Below, piece after piece: positions 32,704 to 40,996 of a DNA stretch of 64,000 nucleotides (positions are counted from its first letter, which is position 1; the number at the start of each line of letters is the position of its first letter). The translations under genes were made by a program, and so were the position numbers. The notes beneath the pieces were generated by a model. It was not told the origin of the DNA, did not search any database, and saw only the letters and a program-made list of their open reading frames with translations. The stretch lies in the NCBI RefSeq assembly GCF_004886325.1, contig NZ_QXFN01000001.1:248001-312000 (forward strand). Reading direction: 5' to 3'. Origin of the DNA: Cellulomonas telluris (GTDB lineage Bacteria; Actinomycetota; Actinomycetes; Actinomycetales; Cellulomonadaceae).

Positions 32704-34173
32704 GTGCCCACCGACGTCGTGGTGGTCGGGTCCGGCCCCAACGGCCTCGCCGCGGCGGTCACGTGCGCACGCGCCGGCCTCGAGGTCGTCGTCCTCGAGG
32801 CGCAGCCGACCGTCGGCGGCGGGTCCCGCACGCTCGACCTCGGGCTCGCGGACGGCGTCGTGCACGACATCTGCTCGGCCGTGCACCCGATGGCGTGGGC
32901 GTCGCCGTTCCTGCAGGAGTTCGACCTGGGGGCGCGCGGCGTCGAGCTGCTGACGCCCGAGGTCTCGTACGCGCAGCCGCTCGACGACGGCGAGGCCGGC
33001 ATCGCCTACCGCGACCTCGAGCGGACGGTCGAGGGCCTCGGGCCGGACGGCCCCGCCTGGCGCGCGCTGCTCGGGCCGCTGGCCGCGCGCACGGACGCGC
33101 TCGTCGGCGTCGCGCTGGGCGACAAGCGGAGCGTCCCGCCCGGCCTGCTGCCCGGCGGTGTGCCCACCGCGGTCCGCTACCTGCTCGCCCTGCTCGAGCA
33201 GGGTTCGCGGCTGTGGGACCGGCGGTTCTCGGGGCACGTCGCCCCCGCGCTGCTCACGGGCGTCATGTCGCACGCCATCCACCCCCTGCCCGCCGTGCCC
33301 GCGGCCGGCGCGGGCCTGCTCCTGGCCGCGCTCGCGCACGCCGGCAGCGGCTGGCCGCTGCCGCGCGGGGGGTCGCAGGCCATCGTCGACGCGCTGCGGG
33401 CCGACCTGGAGGCGCACGGCGGGAGCATCCGCCCGGGGCACCGGGTGGCGTCGGCGGGCGACCTGCCGCGGGCCCGCTGCGTGCTGTTCGACACCGCGCC
33501 GCACACCGTCCTCGACGTCATGGGCGACCGGCTGCCCACCCGTACCCGCCGCGCGCTGCGGCGGTTCCGGTTCGGCAACGGCGCCGCCAAGGTCGACTTC
33601 GTCCTCTCCGGCCCGGTGCCGTGGGCGTACCCCGAGGTGGGACGCGCCGGCACCGTGCACCTCGGCGGGTCGCAGCAGCAGGTCGCGGAGGCGGAGGCCG
33701 ACGTGGCCGCCGGCCGGCACGCGCCGCGCCCGACCGTGCTGCTGAGCGACCCCGCGGTGGTGGACCCCGGGCGGGAGGTCGGCGGGCTGCGCCCGCTGTG
33801 GACGTACGCGCACGTGCCCGCCGGGTCGGACGTCGACGTCACGGAGGCCGTCACCGCGCAGGTGGAGCGGTTCGCCCCCGGGTTCCGGGACGTCGTCGTC
33901 TCCTCGCGCTGCATCCCGGCGGCGCGGATGGTCGAGCACGACGAGAACTACGTGGGCGGCGACATCGCGGCCGGTGCCCTCGACCTGGTCCAGGTGGTGG
34001 CTCGGCCCACGGCCGCGATCGACCCCTACCGGATGGCCGAGGGCGTCTACCTCTGCTCCGCGTCGACCCCACCGGGGCCCGGGGTGCACGGCCTCGGCGG
34101 CTGGTACGCCGCCCGTCGCGCGCTGCGGCAGGTGTTCGACGTACGCCGCCCGCCACGGCTGGCACCGGCGTGA
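32704..34173 (+). CDS. FAD-dependent phytoene-desaturase-like oxidoreductase
   Basis: A 489-residue protein with the dinucleotide fold VVVVGSGPNGLAAAVTCARAGLEVVVLEA at residues 4-32, then GGGSRTLDLG, the second FAD block of the phytoene dehydrogenase/amine oxidase group. The C-terminus PPGPGVHGLGGWYAARRAL is the final FAD-contact block. No carotenoid genes are nearby, so the substrate cannot be named. GGAGGGAGC precedes the GTG. Confidence 0.87.
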   Translation: MPTDVVVVGSGPNGLAAAVTCARAGLEVVVLEAQPTVGGGSRTLDLGLADGVVHDICSAVHPMAWASPFLQEFDLGARGVELLTPEVSYAQPLDDGEAGIAYRDLERTVEGLGPDGPAWRALLGPLAARTDALVGVALGDKRSVPPGLLPGGVPTAVRYLLALLEQGSRLWDRRFSGHVAPALLTGVMSHAIHPLPAVPAAGAGLLLAALAHAGSGWPLPRGGSQAIVDALRADLEAHGGSIRPGHRVASAGDLPRARCVLFDTAPHTVLDVMGDRLPTRTRRALRRFRFGNGAAKVDFVLSGPVPWAYPEVGRAGTVHLGGSQQQVAEAEADVAAGRHAPRPTVLLSDPAVVDPGREVGGLRPLWTYAHVPAGSDVDVTEAVTAQVERFAPGFRDVVVSSRCIPAARMVEHDENYVGGDIAAGALDLVQVVARPTAAIDPYRMAEGVYLCSASTPPGPGVHGLGGWYAARRALRQVFDVRRPPRLAPA

Positions 34174-34182
34174 GCGGGAGCG

Positions 34183-34198
34183 CTGGACGCGGGTCCAG
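34183..34198. repeat. second copy of the palindrome CTGGACGCGGGTCCAG
   Basis: Identical over 16 bp to 29541-29556, 4.6 kb away. It lies 10 bp after the FAD oxidoreductase stop and about 70 bp before the predicted start of the RsbW-like transcript. Here no clear -35/-10 pair flanks it, so it may act at a distance or as a hairpin. Confidence 0.55.
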
Positions 34199-34250
34199 AT
34201 TCGCCCGTCGGCACGCCGGGGCTTCGGTGGTGCGAAACCGGGTCAGCCCC

Positions 34251-34325
34251 TACCGTCGTCCCGTGGGTCGCGCGGGTGGGTGCGCGACCGGTGGAGGCGA
34301 CCTGGGGAGGGAGCGGTGCGCGTGA
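34251..34325 (+). promoter_or_regulatory. promoter and possible leaderless 20-codon leader ORF before the RsbW-like gene
   Basis: TACCGT (34251-34256) ends 6 nt before a GTG at 34263. That GTG opens a 20-codon frame (VGRAGGCATGGGDLGRERCA) whose TGA (34323-34325) overlaps the GTG of the next gene in a GTGA. The pattern is what a translated, coupled leader peptide would look like. It may simply be a 5' leader with a chance frame. Confidence 0.4.
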
Positions 34326-34888
34326 GCGACGACCCCTACACCGTGCCGCCCGTCACCGCGCCCCGCGGCGCCGTCGACGCAGCCGCCGGCTCCGGCCTGG
34401 AACCCCCCGCGGACCTGCCCTCGGACCTCACCGCCCGCGTGCCGTCGCCGGGCGCCGAGCTGCCCGCGTCGCAGCCCGCCCCCACGTTCGTCGCCCTGCG
34501 TCGCTGGGTGCTCGACAGCGCCGCGCAGCTGCGCACGCTGCGGGGTGACCTGCGCGAGCAGATCGCCGCCGCGTCGTCGTCGGCCGTCGGCCCGCTCGGC
34601 GACGTGCCGGAGAAGGTCGTGCTCGTCGCGTCCGAGCTGGCGACGAACGCCCTCGCGCACGGCCGCCCGCCGACGCAGGTGCGGCTCGCGCAGGACGGCA
34701 CGACGTTCCTCCTCGAGGTCTCCGACAGCGCGATCGACCGGCACCCCTTCGTCGCCGGCGGGCGCGCGCCGGGCGACGGCGGGTTCGGGCTGCAGATCGC
34801 CCAGCGCCTCTCGCTGGCCGTCGGCTGGTACGCCGACGCGACCGGCAAGCACGTGTGGGCCACGTTCTGCCCGACGGATCCCGACTGA
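34322..34888 (+). CDS. RsbW-like ATP-binding (anti-sigma type) protein
   Basis: A 188-residue protein with a Pro/Ala-rich N-terminus (about 55 residues) and a HATPase_c domain of the RsbW/SpoIIAB serine kinase kind. KVVLVASELATNALAHGRPP holds the N-box Asn and GDGGFGLQIAQRLS the G-box; no membrane segment. Such proteins regulate sigma factors or their antagonists and are very numerous in actinobacteria. GGGGAGGGAG lies upstream; GTG 34316 is an alternative start. The PP2C-type phytochrome at 23930-26245 belongs to the same class of pathway, but a direct link is speculation. Confidence 0.85.
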   Translation: MSDDPYTVPPVTAPRGAVDAAAGSGLEPPADLPSDLTARVPSPGAELPASQPAPTFVALRRWVLDSAAQLRTLRGDLREQIAAASSSAVGPLGDVPEKVVLVASELATNALAHGRPPTQVRLAQDGTTFLLEVSDSAIDRHPFVAGGRAPGDGGFGLQIAQRLSLAVGWYADATGKHVWATFCPTDPD

Positions 34889-34922
34889 GCCCGCGCGGAC
34901 GCCCCGGCGTGCGGCGGACGCG

Positions 34923-35744
34923 ATGACCCAGACTGTGCCCATGACCGGCCGCGACCCCGCGCCCTCCGCCGCGCGCACGCTGACGCTGCGTGGGACGACC
35001 CTCGGTACCGGCGTCCCCGCCGTCTGCGTCCCCGTCGTGGCGCACGACCCCGCGGCCGCCGCCGACGACGCGCGTGCGCTGCCGCCCGGCGCGGCCGACG
35101 TCGTCGAGGTGCGGCTCGACCACGTGGCCGGTGCCGCGGACGACCCGGCGCTGGTCGGCGCGACCCTGACGGCGGTGCGCGCCGTCCTGCCGCCGCACGT
35201 GCCGGTGCTCGCCACCTACCGCTCCGCCCGCGAGGGTGGCGTCCAGCCCGCCGACGACGCCGCGTACGCGGCGGTGGTCGAGGCCGCCGTCGAGGCCGCC
35301 GCCGGCGGTGCCGCGGACGCGGTGGACGTCGAGCTCGCCACGCCGGAGACGCTGCGCGACCCGCTGCTCGCCGCCGCGCGGGCGCACGCGGTGCCGGTCG
35401 TCCTCTCGACCCACGACTTCACCGGGACGCCCCCGCTCGACGGCCTCCTCGACGTGCTGCGCCGGCAGCGCGCCCTGGGTGCCGACGTCTGCAAGGTCGC
35501 GGTCATGCCGCACGACCCGGACGACGTGCTCACCCTGCTGCGGGCGACGCGTGCGTTCGGCCGCGAGGCGGACCGTCCCGTCGTCGCGATCGCGATGGGC
35601 GGGCTCGGGCTCGTCACCCGTCTCGCGGGCGAGGTGTTCGGCTCGGCCCTGACGTTCGGCGCCGTCGGCGCCGCCAGCGCACCCGGCCAGGTCGACGCGG
35701 TGCGCCTGCGCGACGTGCTCACGCTCGTGCACGACGCGCTCTGA
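34923..35744 (+). CDS. aroD: type I 3-dehydroquinate dehydratase
   Basis: Catalyses 3-dehydroquinate to 3-dehydroshikimate in the shikimate pathway through a Schiff base. The 273-residue protein has the Schiff-base Lys191 in DVCKVAVMP and the general-base His164 in LSTHDFTGTPP, plus VVEVRLDHV and LATYRSAREGG for substrate binding. Actinobacteria more often carry the unrelated type II enzyme (AroQ), so a type I enzyme outside an aro cluster may serve quinate catabolism or be a second copy. Confidence 0.93.
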   Translation: MTQTVPMTGRDPAPSAARTLTLRGTTLGTGVPAVCVPVVAHDPAAAADDARALPPGAADVVEVRLDHVAGAADDPALVGATLTAVRAVLPPHVPVLATYRSAREGGVQPADDAAYAAVVEAAVEAAAGGAADAVDVELATPETLRDPLLAAARAHAVPVVLSTHDFTGTPPLDGLLDVLRRQRALGADVCKVAVMPHDPDDVLTLLRATRAFGREADRPVVAIAMGGLGLVTRLAGEVFGSALTFGAVGAASAPGQVDAVRLRDVLTLVHDAL

Positions 35745-35809
35745 CGGGTCGGGCCGCTCGCGGGCGGGCGCCCGATGAGTCCCGGCGGCGGGGCCGGTCG
35801 GCACCGACG

Positions 35810-35825
35810 AGCCCGGCACCGGGCT
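35810..35825 (+). terminator. short hairpin after aroD
   Basis: AGCCCGG-CA-CCGGGCT, a 7-bp stem with a 2-nt loop, 65 bp after the aroD stop and 30 bp before the next start. Weak candidate. Confidence 0.3.
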
Positions 35826-35854
35826 GCTCACCGCACCAGCCCGAGGAGACCGCC

Positions 35855-37021
35855 GTGCGCGCAGGAGCCGACGACCCCCGCAGCGCGGCCGTGGCCGCGC
35901 TGCTCGACCGCGCCGTCACGGACGGACGCGTCCACGGCGCCGCCTGGCTCGTCGCGCGCGGCGACGACGTGGTCACGGGCACCGCGGGCGAGGCCGCCCC
36001 CGGGCGAGCGGTGCGGCGGGACACCCTGTTCCGCCTGTCCTCGACCACCAAGCCGGTCGTCGCGGCCGCCGCCCTCACGCTCGTCGACGACGGCACGCTC
36101 GGCCTCGACGCCCCCGTCGACCGCTGGCTGCCGGAGCTGGCGGGCCGCCGCGTGCTCGCCGACCCCGCGGGACCGCTCGACGCGACCGTCCCCGCCGAGC
36201 GGCCGATCACGGTGCGCGACGTGCTGGAGTCGCGCATCGGGCTCGGGTTCGACTTCACGTCCGAGGGCCCCGACCCCGTGCTCGCGGCGCTCGCCGCGGG
36301 GGGCCTGCACGTCGGTCCGCCCGCGCCGCAGGCCGACCCCGACCCCGACACGTGGCTCGCCGTGGTCGGCGGCGTGCCGCTCGCCGAGCAGCCCGGGACG
36401 CGCTGGCGCTACCACCTGCCGATGCAGGTGCTGGGCGTCCTGGTCGCTCGCGCCGCCGGGGCGCCGCTGCCGCAGGTGCTGCGGGCGCGGGTGCTGGACC
36501 CGGCGGGCATGACCCGCACCGGCTTCCACGTGCCGGCCGACCAGCGGCACCGGTTCGGGCGGCAGTGGGCGACGGGACCCGGCGGGGACGTCACCGTGTA
36601 CGACGAGCCGGACGGGCAGTGGGCGCGCCCGCCGGCCTTCCCCGACGGCGGTGCGGGGCTGGTCGCGACGGTCGACGACGTGCACGCGTTCGCGCGCGTG
36701 CTGCGGGCGGGCGGCACGGCGGACGACGGCACCCGCGTGCTCGCCGCCGGCACGGTCGAGGCGATGCTCTCGCCGCACGTCGGACCGCTGGGCGACGACG
36801 GGCGCGGCGCGTGGGGCCTGGGCATCGGCCTGTGCCGGCTGGACATGCCCGACGGGCGACGCGCGGGCACCTACGGGTGGGACGGCGGCCTGGGGTCGAC
36901 GTGGTGGACGGACCCCGTCCAGGACGTCGTCGCGGTGCTGCTCACGACGGACGCGTGGACGTCGCCCGAGCCGTCGCCGCTCTTCCAGGCGTTCTGGTCG
37001 GCGGCGTTCGGCGGGGCCTGA
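35855..37021 (+). CDS. serine hydrolase, beta-lactamase/class C PBP family
   Basis: A 388-residue beta-lactamase-fold hydrolase. The nucleophile is Ser63 in LSSTTKPV (SxxK, Lys66); WRYHLPMQVLG contains the Tyr of the second motif, with His where Asn or Ser is usual. GTYGWDGGLGSTWW matches the third-motif region with a Gly-rich turn (HxG replaced by WDG). No signal peptide, so it is probably a cytoplasmic esterase rather than an antibiotic-resistance enzyme. GAGGAGAC precedes the GTG. Confidence 0.88.
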   Translation: MRAGADDPRSAAVAALLDRAVTDGRVHGAAWLVARGDDVVTGTAGEAAPGRAVRRDTLFRLSSTTKPVVAAAALTLVDDGTLGLDAPVDRWLPELAGRRVLADPAGPLDATVPAERPITVRDVLESRIGLGFDFTSEGPDPVLAALAAGGLHVGPPAPQADPDPDTWLAVVGGVPLAEQPGTRWRYHLPMQVLGVLVARAAGAPLPQVLRARVLDPAGMTRTGFHVPADQRHRFGRQWATGPGGDVTVYDEPDGQWARPPAFPDGGAGLVATVDDVHAFARVLRAGGTADDGTRVLAAGTVEAMLSPHVGPLGDDGRGAWGLGIGLCRLDMPDGRRAGTYGWDGGLGSTWWTDPVQDVVAVLLTTDAWTSPEPSPLFQAFWSAAFGGA

Positions 37022-37036
37022 GCACCGCCCGGGCGG

Positions 37037-38299
37037 CTACTGGACCCCGTCCGCGTGCCGCTGCTCGACCTCGCGCGCGGCGGCGCGCGTGCGCTCGGCG
37101 TTCGTCCCGTCCGGCGCGGCGGCCGTGGTCTCGCCCGGGTCGTGCAGCATGTGCGACTGCACGAGCTCGTGCCGCTGCACGTACGTGTTCGCGACCGCCT
37201 GGATCGTCGCGGCGATGGGCAGCGCCAGGAACGCGCCGAGCGCACCGAAGACCGCGCCGAACGCGAGCACGACGACGAACGACACGGCCGCGTTCATCTC
37301 CAGCGCACGCGCGGACACCTTCGGCGCGAGCCACAGGTTCTCCACCTGCTGGTAGCCGATGATGAACGCGAGCACGCCGAGGGCCTGCGGCACCCCCTGC
37401 GAGGTCAGCGCGACGACGACGGGCAGGGCGCCGCCGATGTACGTGCCGATCGTCGGGACGAACTGCGAGACGACACCGGTGAACAGCGCGAGCGGCAGCG
37501 AGTACGGCGTGCCGAGGATCGCGAGGAACGCGAACGTCGCGACGGTCGCGATCGCGGCCAGCACGATGCGCGTGTTGATGAAGTCCGCCACCTTGACCTG
37601 CGTGATCTCCCACAGCCGCAGGACCTCCTGCTGGCGGTTCGGGGTGAGCCAGCGGCAGATCGACGCCCGGAACCTGGGGCCCGCCGCGAGCAGGTAGTAC
37701 GTGACCAGCAGGATCGTCAGCGCCGCGAAGACGCCGCCGAGGATCGTCGTGCCCACCAGCAGCGCCCCGCTCGCGAGGTCGCCGCCCCACGCCTCGGTCG
37801 CCTGCCGCAGCAGCTCGTCGGTCTCCGGGACCTCCACGCCGAACCGCTCGCCGACCATCGTCCGCGCGTCCGCGTAGAGCTGCGGCACGTTCTCGACGAG
37901 CTGCACGAGCTGCTGGACGAAGAGGTTGCCGAACAGCGCCAGCACGACGACCACGAGGACCAGCCCGCCGATCAGCGCGACCGCCGCGGCCGCACCGCGC
38001 TTCCACCCGTGCCGCACGAGCCAGACGACGATCGGCTCGAGCGCGAGGGCCAGGAAGAACGCGATGAGCAGGTTGACGAACAACGTGCCGAGGGCGCCCA
38101 GCGCGTTCCACGTGAAGATGCCGACGAACACCGCGACGACCGCCATCGCGAGCGCCTTGCCCCACCACCGCGGGGGGCGGCGTGCGTCGTGCTGGAGCGC
38201 CCGCGTGCCCCGGTCGCCCGGCTGCTCGGGTGCGCCGAGCACCGGGGCCGGCGCGGTGCTGCCCCCGGGCACGGGGGGCGGGGTGTCGGTGCTGCTCAC
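37037..38299 (-). CDS. AI-2E family transporter
   Basis: A 420-residue permease of the AI-2 exporter superfamily, whose members range from autoinducer export to cation/proton antiport. About eight helices; the conserved C-terminal half has FTGVVSQFVPTIGTYIGGALPVVVAL and YQQVENLWLAPKVSARALEMNAAV followed by GAVFGALGAFLALPIAATIQAV. About 45 N-terminal residues are Pro/Thr-rich and the C-terminus is a charged tail. GGAGGACGCC precedes the GTG. Actual substrate unknown. Confidence 0.92.
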   Translation of the reverse strand: MSSTDTPPPVPGGSTAPAPVLGAPEQPGDRGTRALQHDARRPPRWWGKALAMAVVAVFVGIFTWNALGALGTLFVNLLIAFFLALALEPIVVWLVRHGWKRGAAAAVALIGGLVLVVVVLALFGNLFVQQLVQLVENVPQLYADARTMVGERFGVEVPETDELLRQATEAWGGDLASGALLVGTTILGGVFAALTILLVTYYLLAAGPRFRASICRWLTPNRQQEVLRLWEITQVKVADFINTRIVLAAIATVATFAFLAILGTPYSLPLALFTGVVSQFVPTIGTYIGGALPVVVALTSQGVPQALGVLAFIIGYQQVENLWLAPKVSARALEMNAAVSFVVVLAFGAVFGALGAFLALPIAATIQAVANTYVQRHELVQSHMLHDPGETTAAAPDGTNAERTRAAAREVEQRHADGVQ

Positions 38300-38407
38300 G
38301 GGCGTCCTCCCGGTCGGGCGGCGCCTCCTGCGGGGAGGCTCGGCCACACCCTAGGGCCGCCCGCCACGCCGTGCGGTGCGGCGACCGGGCGGGTCGGGCG
38401 CACGACG

Positions 38408-38421
38408 TCCACCGCGGTGGA
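38408..38421. promoter_or_regulatory. 14-bp perfect palindrome between EamA and AI-2E genes
   Basis: TCCACCGCGGTGGA lies between two minus-strand genes, 109-122 bp upstream of the AI-2E start. An imperfect echo, ATCTACCGCGC, follows at 38429-38439. It could be an operator for the AI-2E gene or part of the EamA transcript end. Confidence 0.4.
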
Positions 38422-38431
38422 TGCGTCACAT

Positions 38432-39403
38432 CTACCGCGCTCGTGGGGTGGGGGCTGAGGTCGGGGTGGGTGGGGCGGACGGGCGGGGGTGGCGGCGGGT
38501 GCCGGCGGTCAGGGCGACGAGGCCCGCGGCGAGCACGGCCAGGCCGACGAGCGTCGAGGGCGACAGCCGCTCGTGCAGCACGACGAGTCCGAGGACGGTC
38601 GCCGTGAGGGGCTCGGCGAGGGTCAGGGTCGCGACCGTGGCGGCTCCCAGGCGCGCCAGGCCGTACCCGAACAGCACGTAGGCCAGCGTCGTGGTCACGA
38701 GGCCCAGCCACGCGACCTGCACCAGGCCGGCCGGCGTGGTGAGCAGACCGTCCCCGGCGACGAGCAGCACGGGGACGCTCACCGCCCCGGCGGCGCCGAA
38801 CACGGCGCCCATGCTGGTCGTCGAGGTCCACCCGCCGTCGATGAGCGCCGCCCCGGCCAGGGTGTAGAGCGCGTAGGCGGCGCCCGCGCCGAGGGACCCG
38901 AGCACCCCGACCGGGTCGACGCCGCCGCCCCCGTCGCCCGGGCCCGCGAGCCCGAGGACGGCCACCCCCGCCGTCGCCAGCGCCGTCGCGAGCACCCACG
39001 CGGCGGACGGACGCTCCCGCCGGAGCACCCAGGCGAGCACGCCGGTCACCACGGGTGCGGAGCCGAGCGCGATGACCGTGCCGACGGCCACCCCGTTGCG
39101 CCCCGTGCCGAGGAAGAACGCCGGCTGGTACGCGAGGACGCCGGCGGCGCCGACGGCCACCGCGACGGCACGACCGGTGCGGGTGACGGCGGCACCACGG
39201 GGTCGGCCCGGGCCCGCGGCCGGGGCCGCACCCGTCCTCCCGCGGCGGGCGACCACCGCCGCGACGGCCGCGAGCGCGAGCCCTCCGACCGCGATGCGCG
39301 CGGCGCCGAGCGCCACCGGGTCCGCGTCCGGGCCCAGCGCCTGGGCGGTGCCGGTGGTCCCGAAGCACAGGGCGGCGAGGAGGACGGCGAGGACGGCGCG
39401 CAC
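38432..39403 (-). CDS. EamA/DMT-family transporter
   Basis: A 323-residue drug/metabolite transporter with ten hydrophobic segments in two EamA repeats. AVLAVLLAALCFGTTGTAQALGP opens the first repeat and GAGAAYALYTLAGAALI the second; LARLGAATVATLTLAEPLTATVLGLVVLHERLS is the conserved end. Ends in a Pro/Arg-rich tail. GTG start near the 14-bp tandem repeat. Substrate unknown; amino-acid or metabolite efflux is typical. Confidence 0.9.
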   Translation of the reverse strand: MRAVLAVLLAALCFGTTGTAQALGPDADPVALGAARIAVGGLALAAVAAVVARRGRTGAAPAAGPGRPRGAAVTRTGRAVAVAVGAAGVLAYQPAFFLGTGRNGVAVGTVIALGSAPVVTGVLAWVLRRERPSAAWVLATALATAGVAVLGLAGPGDGGGGVDPVGVLGSLGAGAAYALYTLAGAALIDGGWTSTTSMGAVFGAAGAVSVPVLLVAGDGLLTTPAGLVQVAWLGLVTTTLAYVLFGYGLARLGAATVATLTLAEPLTATVLGLVVLHERLSPSTLVGLAVLAAGLVALTAGTRRHPRPSAPPTPTSAPTPRAR

Positions 39404-39433
39404 GAGCGGATGGTCGCACGCGCCGGGCCGCCC

Positions 39434-39545
39434 GGGTCAGGCGGGCAGGGTGGCGCGGGCAGGGTCAGGCGGGTCGGGTCAGGCGGGCAGGGTCAGGCGG
39501 GTCGGGTCAGGCGGGTCGGGTCAGGCGGGTCGGGTCAGGCGGGCA
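39434..39545. repeat. eight tandem copies of a 14-bp unit
   Basis: Unit GGGTCAGGCGGG followed by TC or CA, eight times; copy 2 is the most diverged. It lies between two minus-strand genes and supplies the last codons and stop of the upstream one. Each unit carries TCA (TGA on minus), and because 14 is not a multiple of 3, neighbouring units place stops in different frames. Such arrays vary in copy number by slippage. Confidence 0.95.
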
Positions 39546-40098
39546 GGGTCGCCCGCCGGCCGAGGGCCGCGAGGGCCCGGGTCTGCCGGTCGGCGTCGGC
39601 CGGCACCTCCACCGGGGGCGCGCACACGCCCTCGCCGTACAGGTGCTCGCCCATCGCGGAGACCATGCCCTCGATGGTGTCGAGGTCGGCGTCGGTGAAG
39701 CGGTGCGGGCGCCCGTCGGCCGCCGCGACGTCCCACCGGTGCGCGACCATGTCGAAGCCGTAGAACATGTCGAACGTGGCGCCGAGGGTCGAGCGGCCCG
39801 TGATCGTGTCGATCTCGCGGTCGCCGACGCCGGGCTCGGCGAGGGCACGTCGGACCGCGGCCGCGTGGGTGCGCCAGGCGGCGGCGGGGTCGGCGAGGTC
39901 GGGACGGGGGCCGAGGTCCACGTCGTGGCGTGCCAGGTAGTCGCGCTGCGTGTCGACCACGTGCGCGACGACGTCCCGGCCGGTCCAGCCCTCGCACGGC
40001 GAGGGTGCGTCCCACCCGGCGGGGCTCGTGGCGTCGAGCACGGCCTGGAAGCCGGCGGCGCGCTCGTCGTAGGCGTCGAGGACGGGGGTGTCGGTCAT
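39535..40098 (-). CDS. DinB/mycothiol-dependent maleylpyruvate isomerase-like protein
   Basis: A 187-residue four-helix protein of the actinobacterial TIGR03086/MDMPI N-terminal type. The metal site His is in GRDVVAHVVDTQRDYLARH, with FDMFYGFDMVAHRWDVA carrying the third ligand; PSPCEGWTGRDVVAHV is the family signature. Likely mycothiol-dependent transferase or detoxification protein; exact reaction unknown. A -10-like TAGGGT (40111-40106) ends 7 nt before the ATG. Its last residues (RRATLPA) run into the 14-bp repeat array. Confidence 0.85.
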   Translation of the reverse strand: MTDTPVLDAYDERAAGFQAVLDATSPAGWDAPSPCEGWTGRDVVAHVVDTQRDYLARHDVDLGPRPDLADPAAAWRTHAAAVRRALAEPGVGDREIDTITGRSTLGATFDMFYGFDMVAHRWDVAAADGRPHRFTDADLDTIEGMVSAMGEHLYGEGVCAPPVEVPADADRQTRALAALGRRATLPA

Positions 40099-40132
40099 GT
40101 GCGCCACCCTACGGACGAGCGGGAGGTGCGCA

Positions 40133-40996
40133 TTGGACGAACGCGACAGGCGCGACGACGTCGAGCGGGCCCACCTCGTCGACCCGCGGGACACGTCGTT
40201 CCGCATCGGCCGGTGGGGGCCGGCGGACGACCTCGCGCCGCTCGTGCGCCGCTACTGGGTGCCCACGTGGTCGGTGCCCGAGGGACACGAGGCGGAGCAG
40301 GGCGTCCTGCAGTACCCGGTGTGCCTGGTCGTCGTCGCCGACTCCTACGCGCGGTTCTATGGCGTGCAGCCGGGGCTGTCGCGCACGACGCTGAGCGGCA
40401 CGGGCTGGGCGGTCGGGGTGATGCTGCAGCCGGCCGCGGGCGCGCTGCTCACCGGTGGGTCGGTGGCGCCGTGGACCGGACGCCACGCCGACCTCGCGGA
40501 CGCGCTGGCGCCCACCACGCCCCGTGCGGACGTCGAGACGCTCGTCGCGGGCGTGCGGGGCGACATGGCGCCGGACCCGACGGACGAGGAGCGCCAGCAC
40601 GTCGCGACCGACCGCGTCGGGGCGTTCCTGCGGCGCTTCCTGCCCGTGGACGACGAGGGGCTGCTCGTGGACGCGGTGGTCGCGGCGGTGGAGGAGGACC
40701 CGGAGGTCCTCCGGGTCGCGCAGCTGTGCGAACGCTTCGCGATGTCCGAGCGGACGTTGCAGCGGCTGACGCGCCGGCGCCTGGGGCTCACGCCGAAGTG
40801 GCTCGTGCAGCGCCGCCGCCTGCACGAGGCGGCGGGGCGCCTGCGGGACGGCGGGGCGACGCTCGCCGTGCTCGCCGCCGAGCTGGGCTACGCCGACGAG
40901 TCGCACCTCTCGCGCGACTTCCGCCGGGTCACGAGCATGACGCCCGGCGCGTTCGCGGCCCGGTTCACGCCGGACGGACCCCGTCGTACGGGGTGA
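40133..40996 (+). CDS. AraC-family transcriptional regulator
   Basis: A 287-residue regulator. An N-terminal domain like DUF6597 (VRRYWVPTWSVPEGHEAEQGVLQYPVCLVVV, then GVQPGLSRTTLSGTGWAVGVMLQPAAGALL) precedes an AraC double HTH (AQLCERFAMSERTLQRLTRRRLGLTPKWLVQRRRLHEAA and LAAELGYADESHLSRDFRRVTSMTPGAF). GGGAGG lies 7 nt before the chosen TTG. It is divergent from the DinB-like gene with 34 bp between starts, so it may control that gene. Confidence 0.92.
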   Translation: MDERDRRDDVERAHLVDPRDTSFRIGRWGPADDLAPLVRRYWVPTWSVPEGHEAEQGVLQYPVCLVVVADSYARFYGVQPGLSRTTLSGTGWAVGVMLQPAAGALLTGGSVAPWTGRHADLADALAPTTPRADVETLVAGVRGDMAPDPTDEERQHVATDRVGAFLRRFLPVDDEGLLVDAVVAAVEEDPEVLRVAQLCERFAMSERTLQRLTRRRLGLTPKWLVQRRRLHEAAGRLRDGGATLAVLAAELGYADESHLSRDFRRVTSMTPGAFAARFTPDGPRRTG

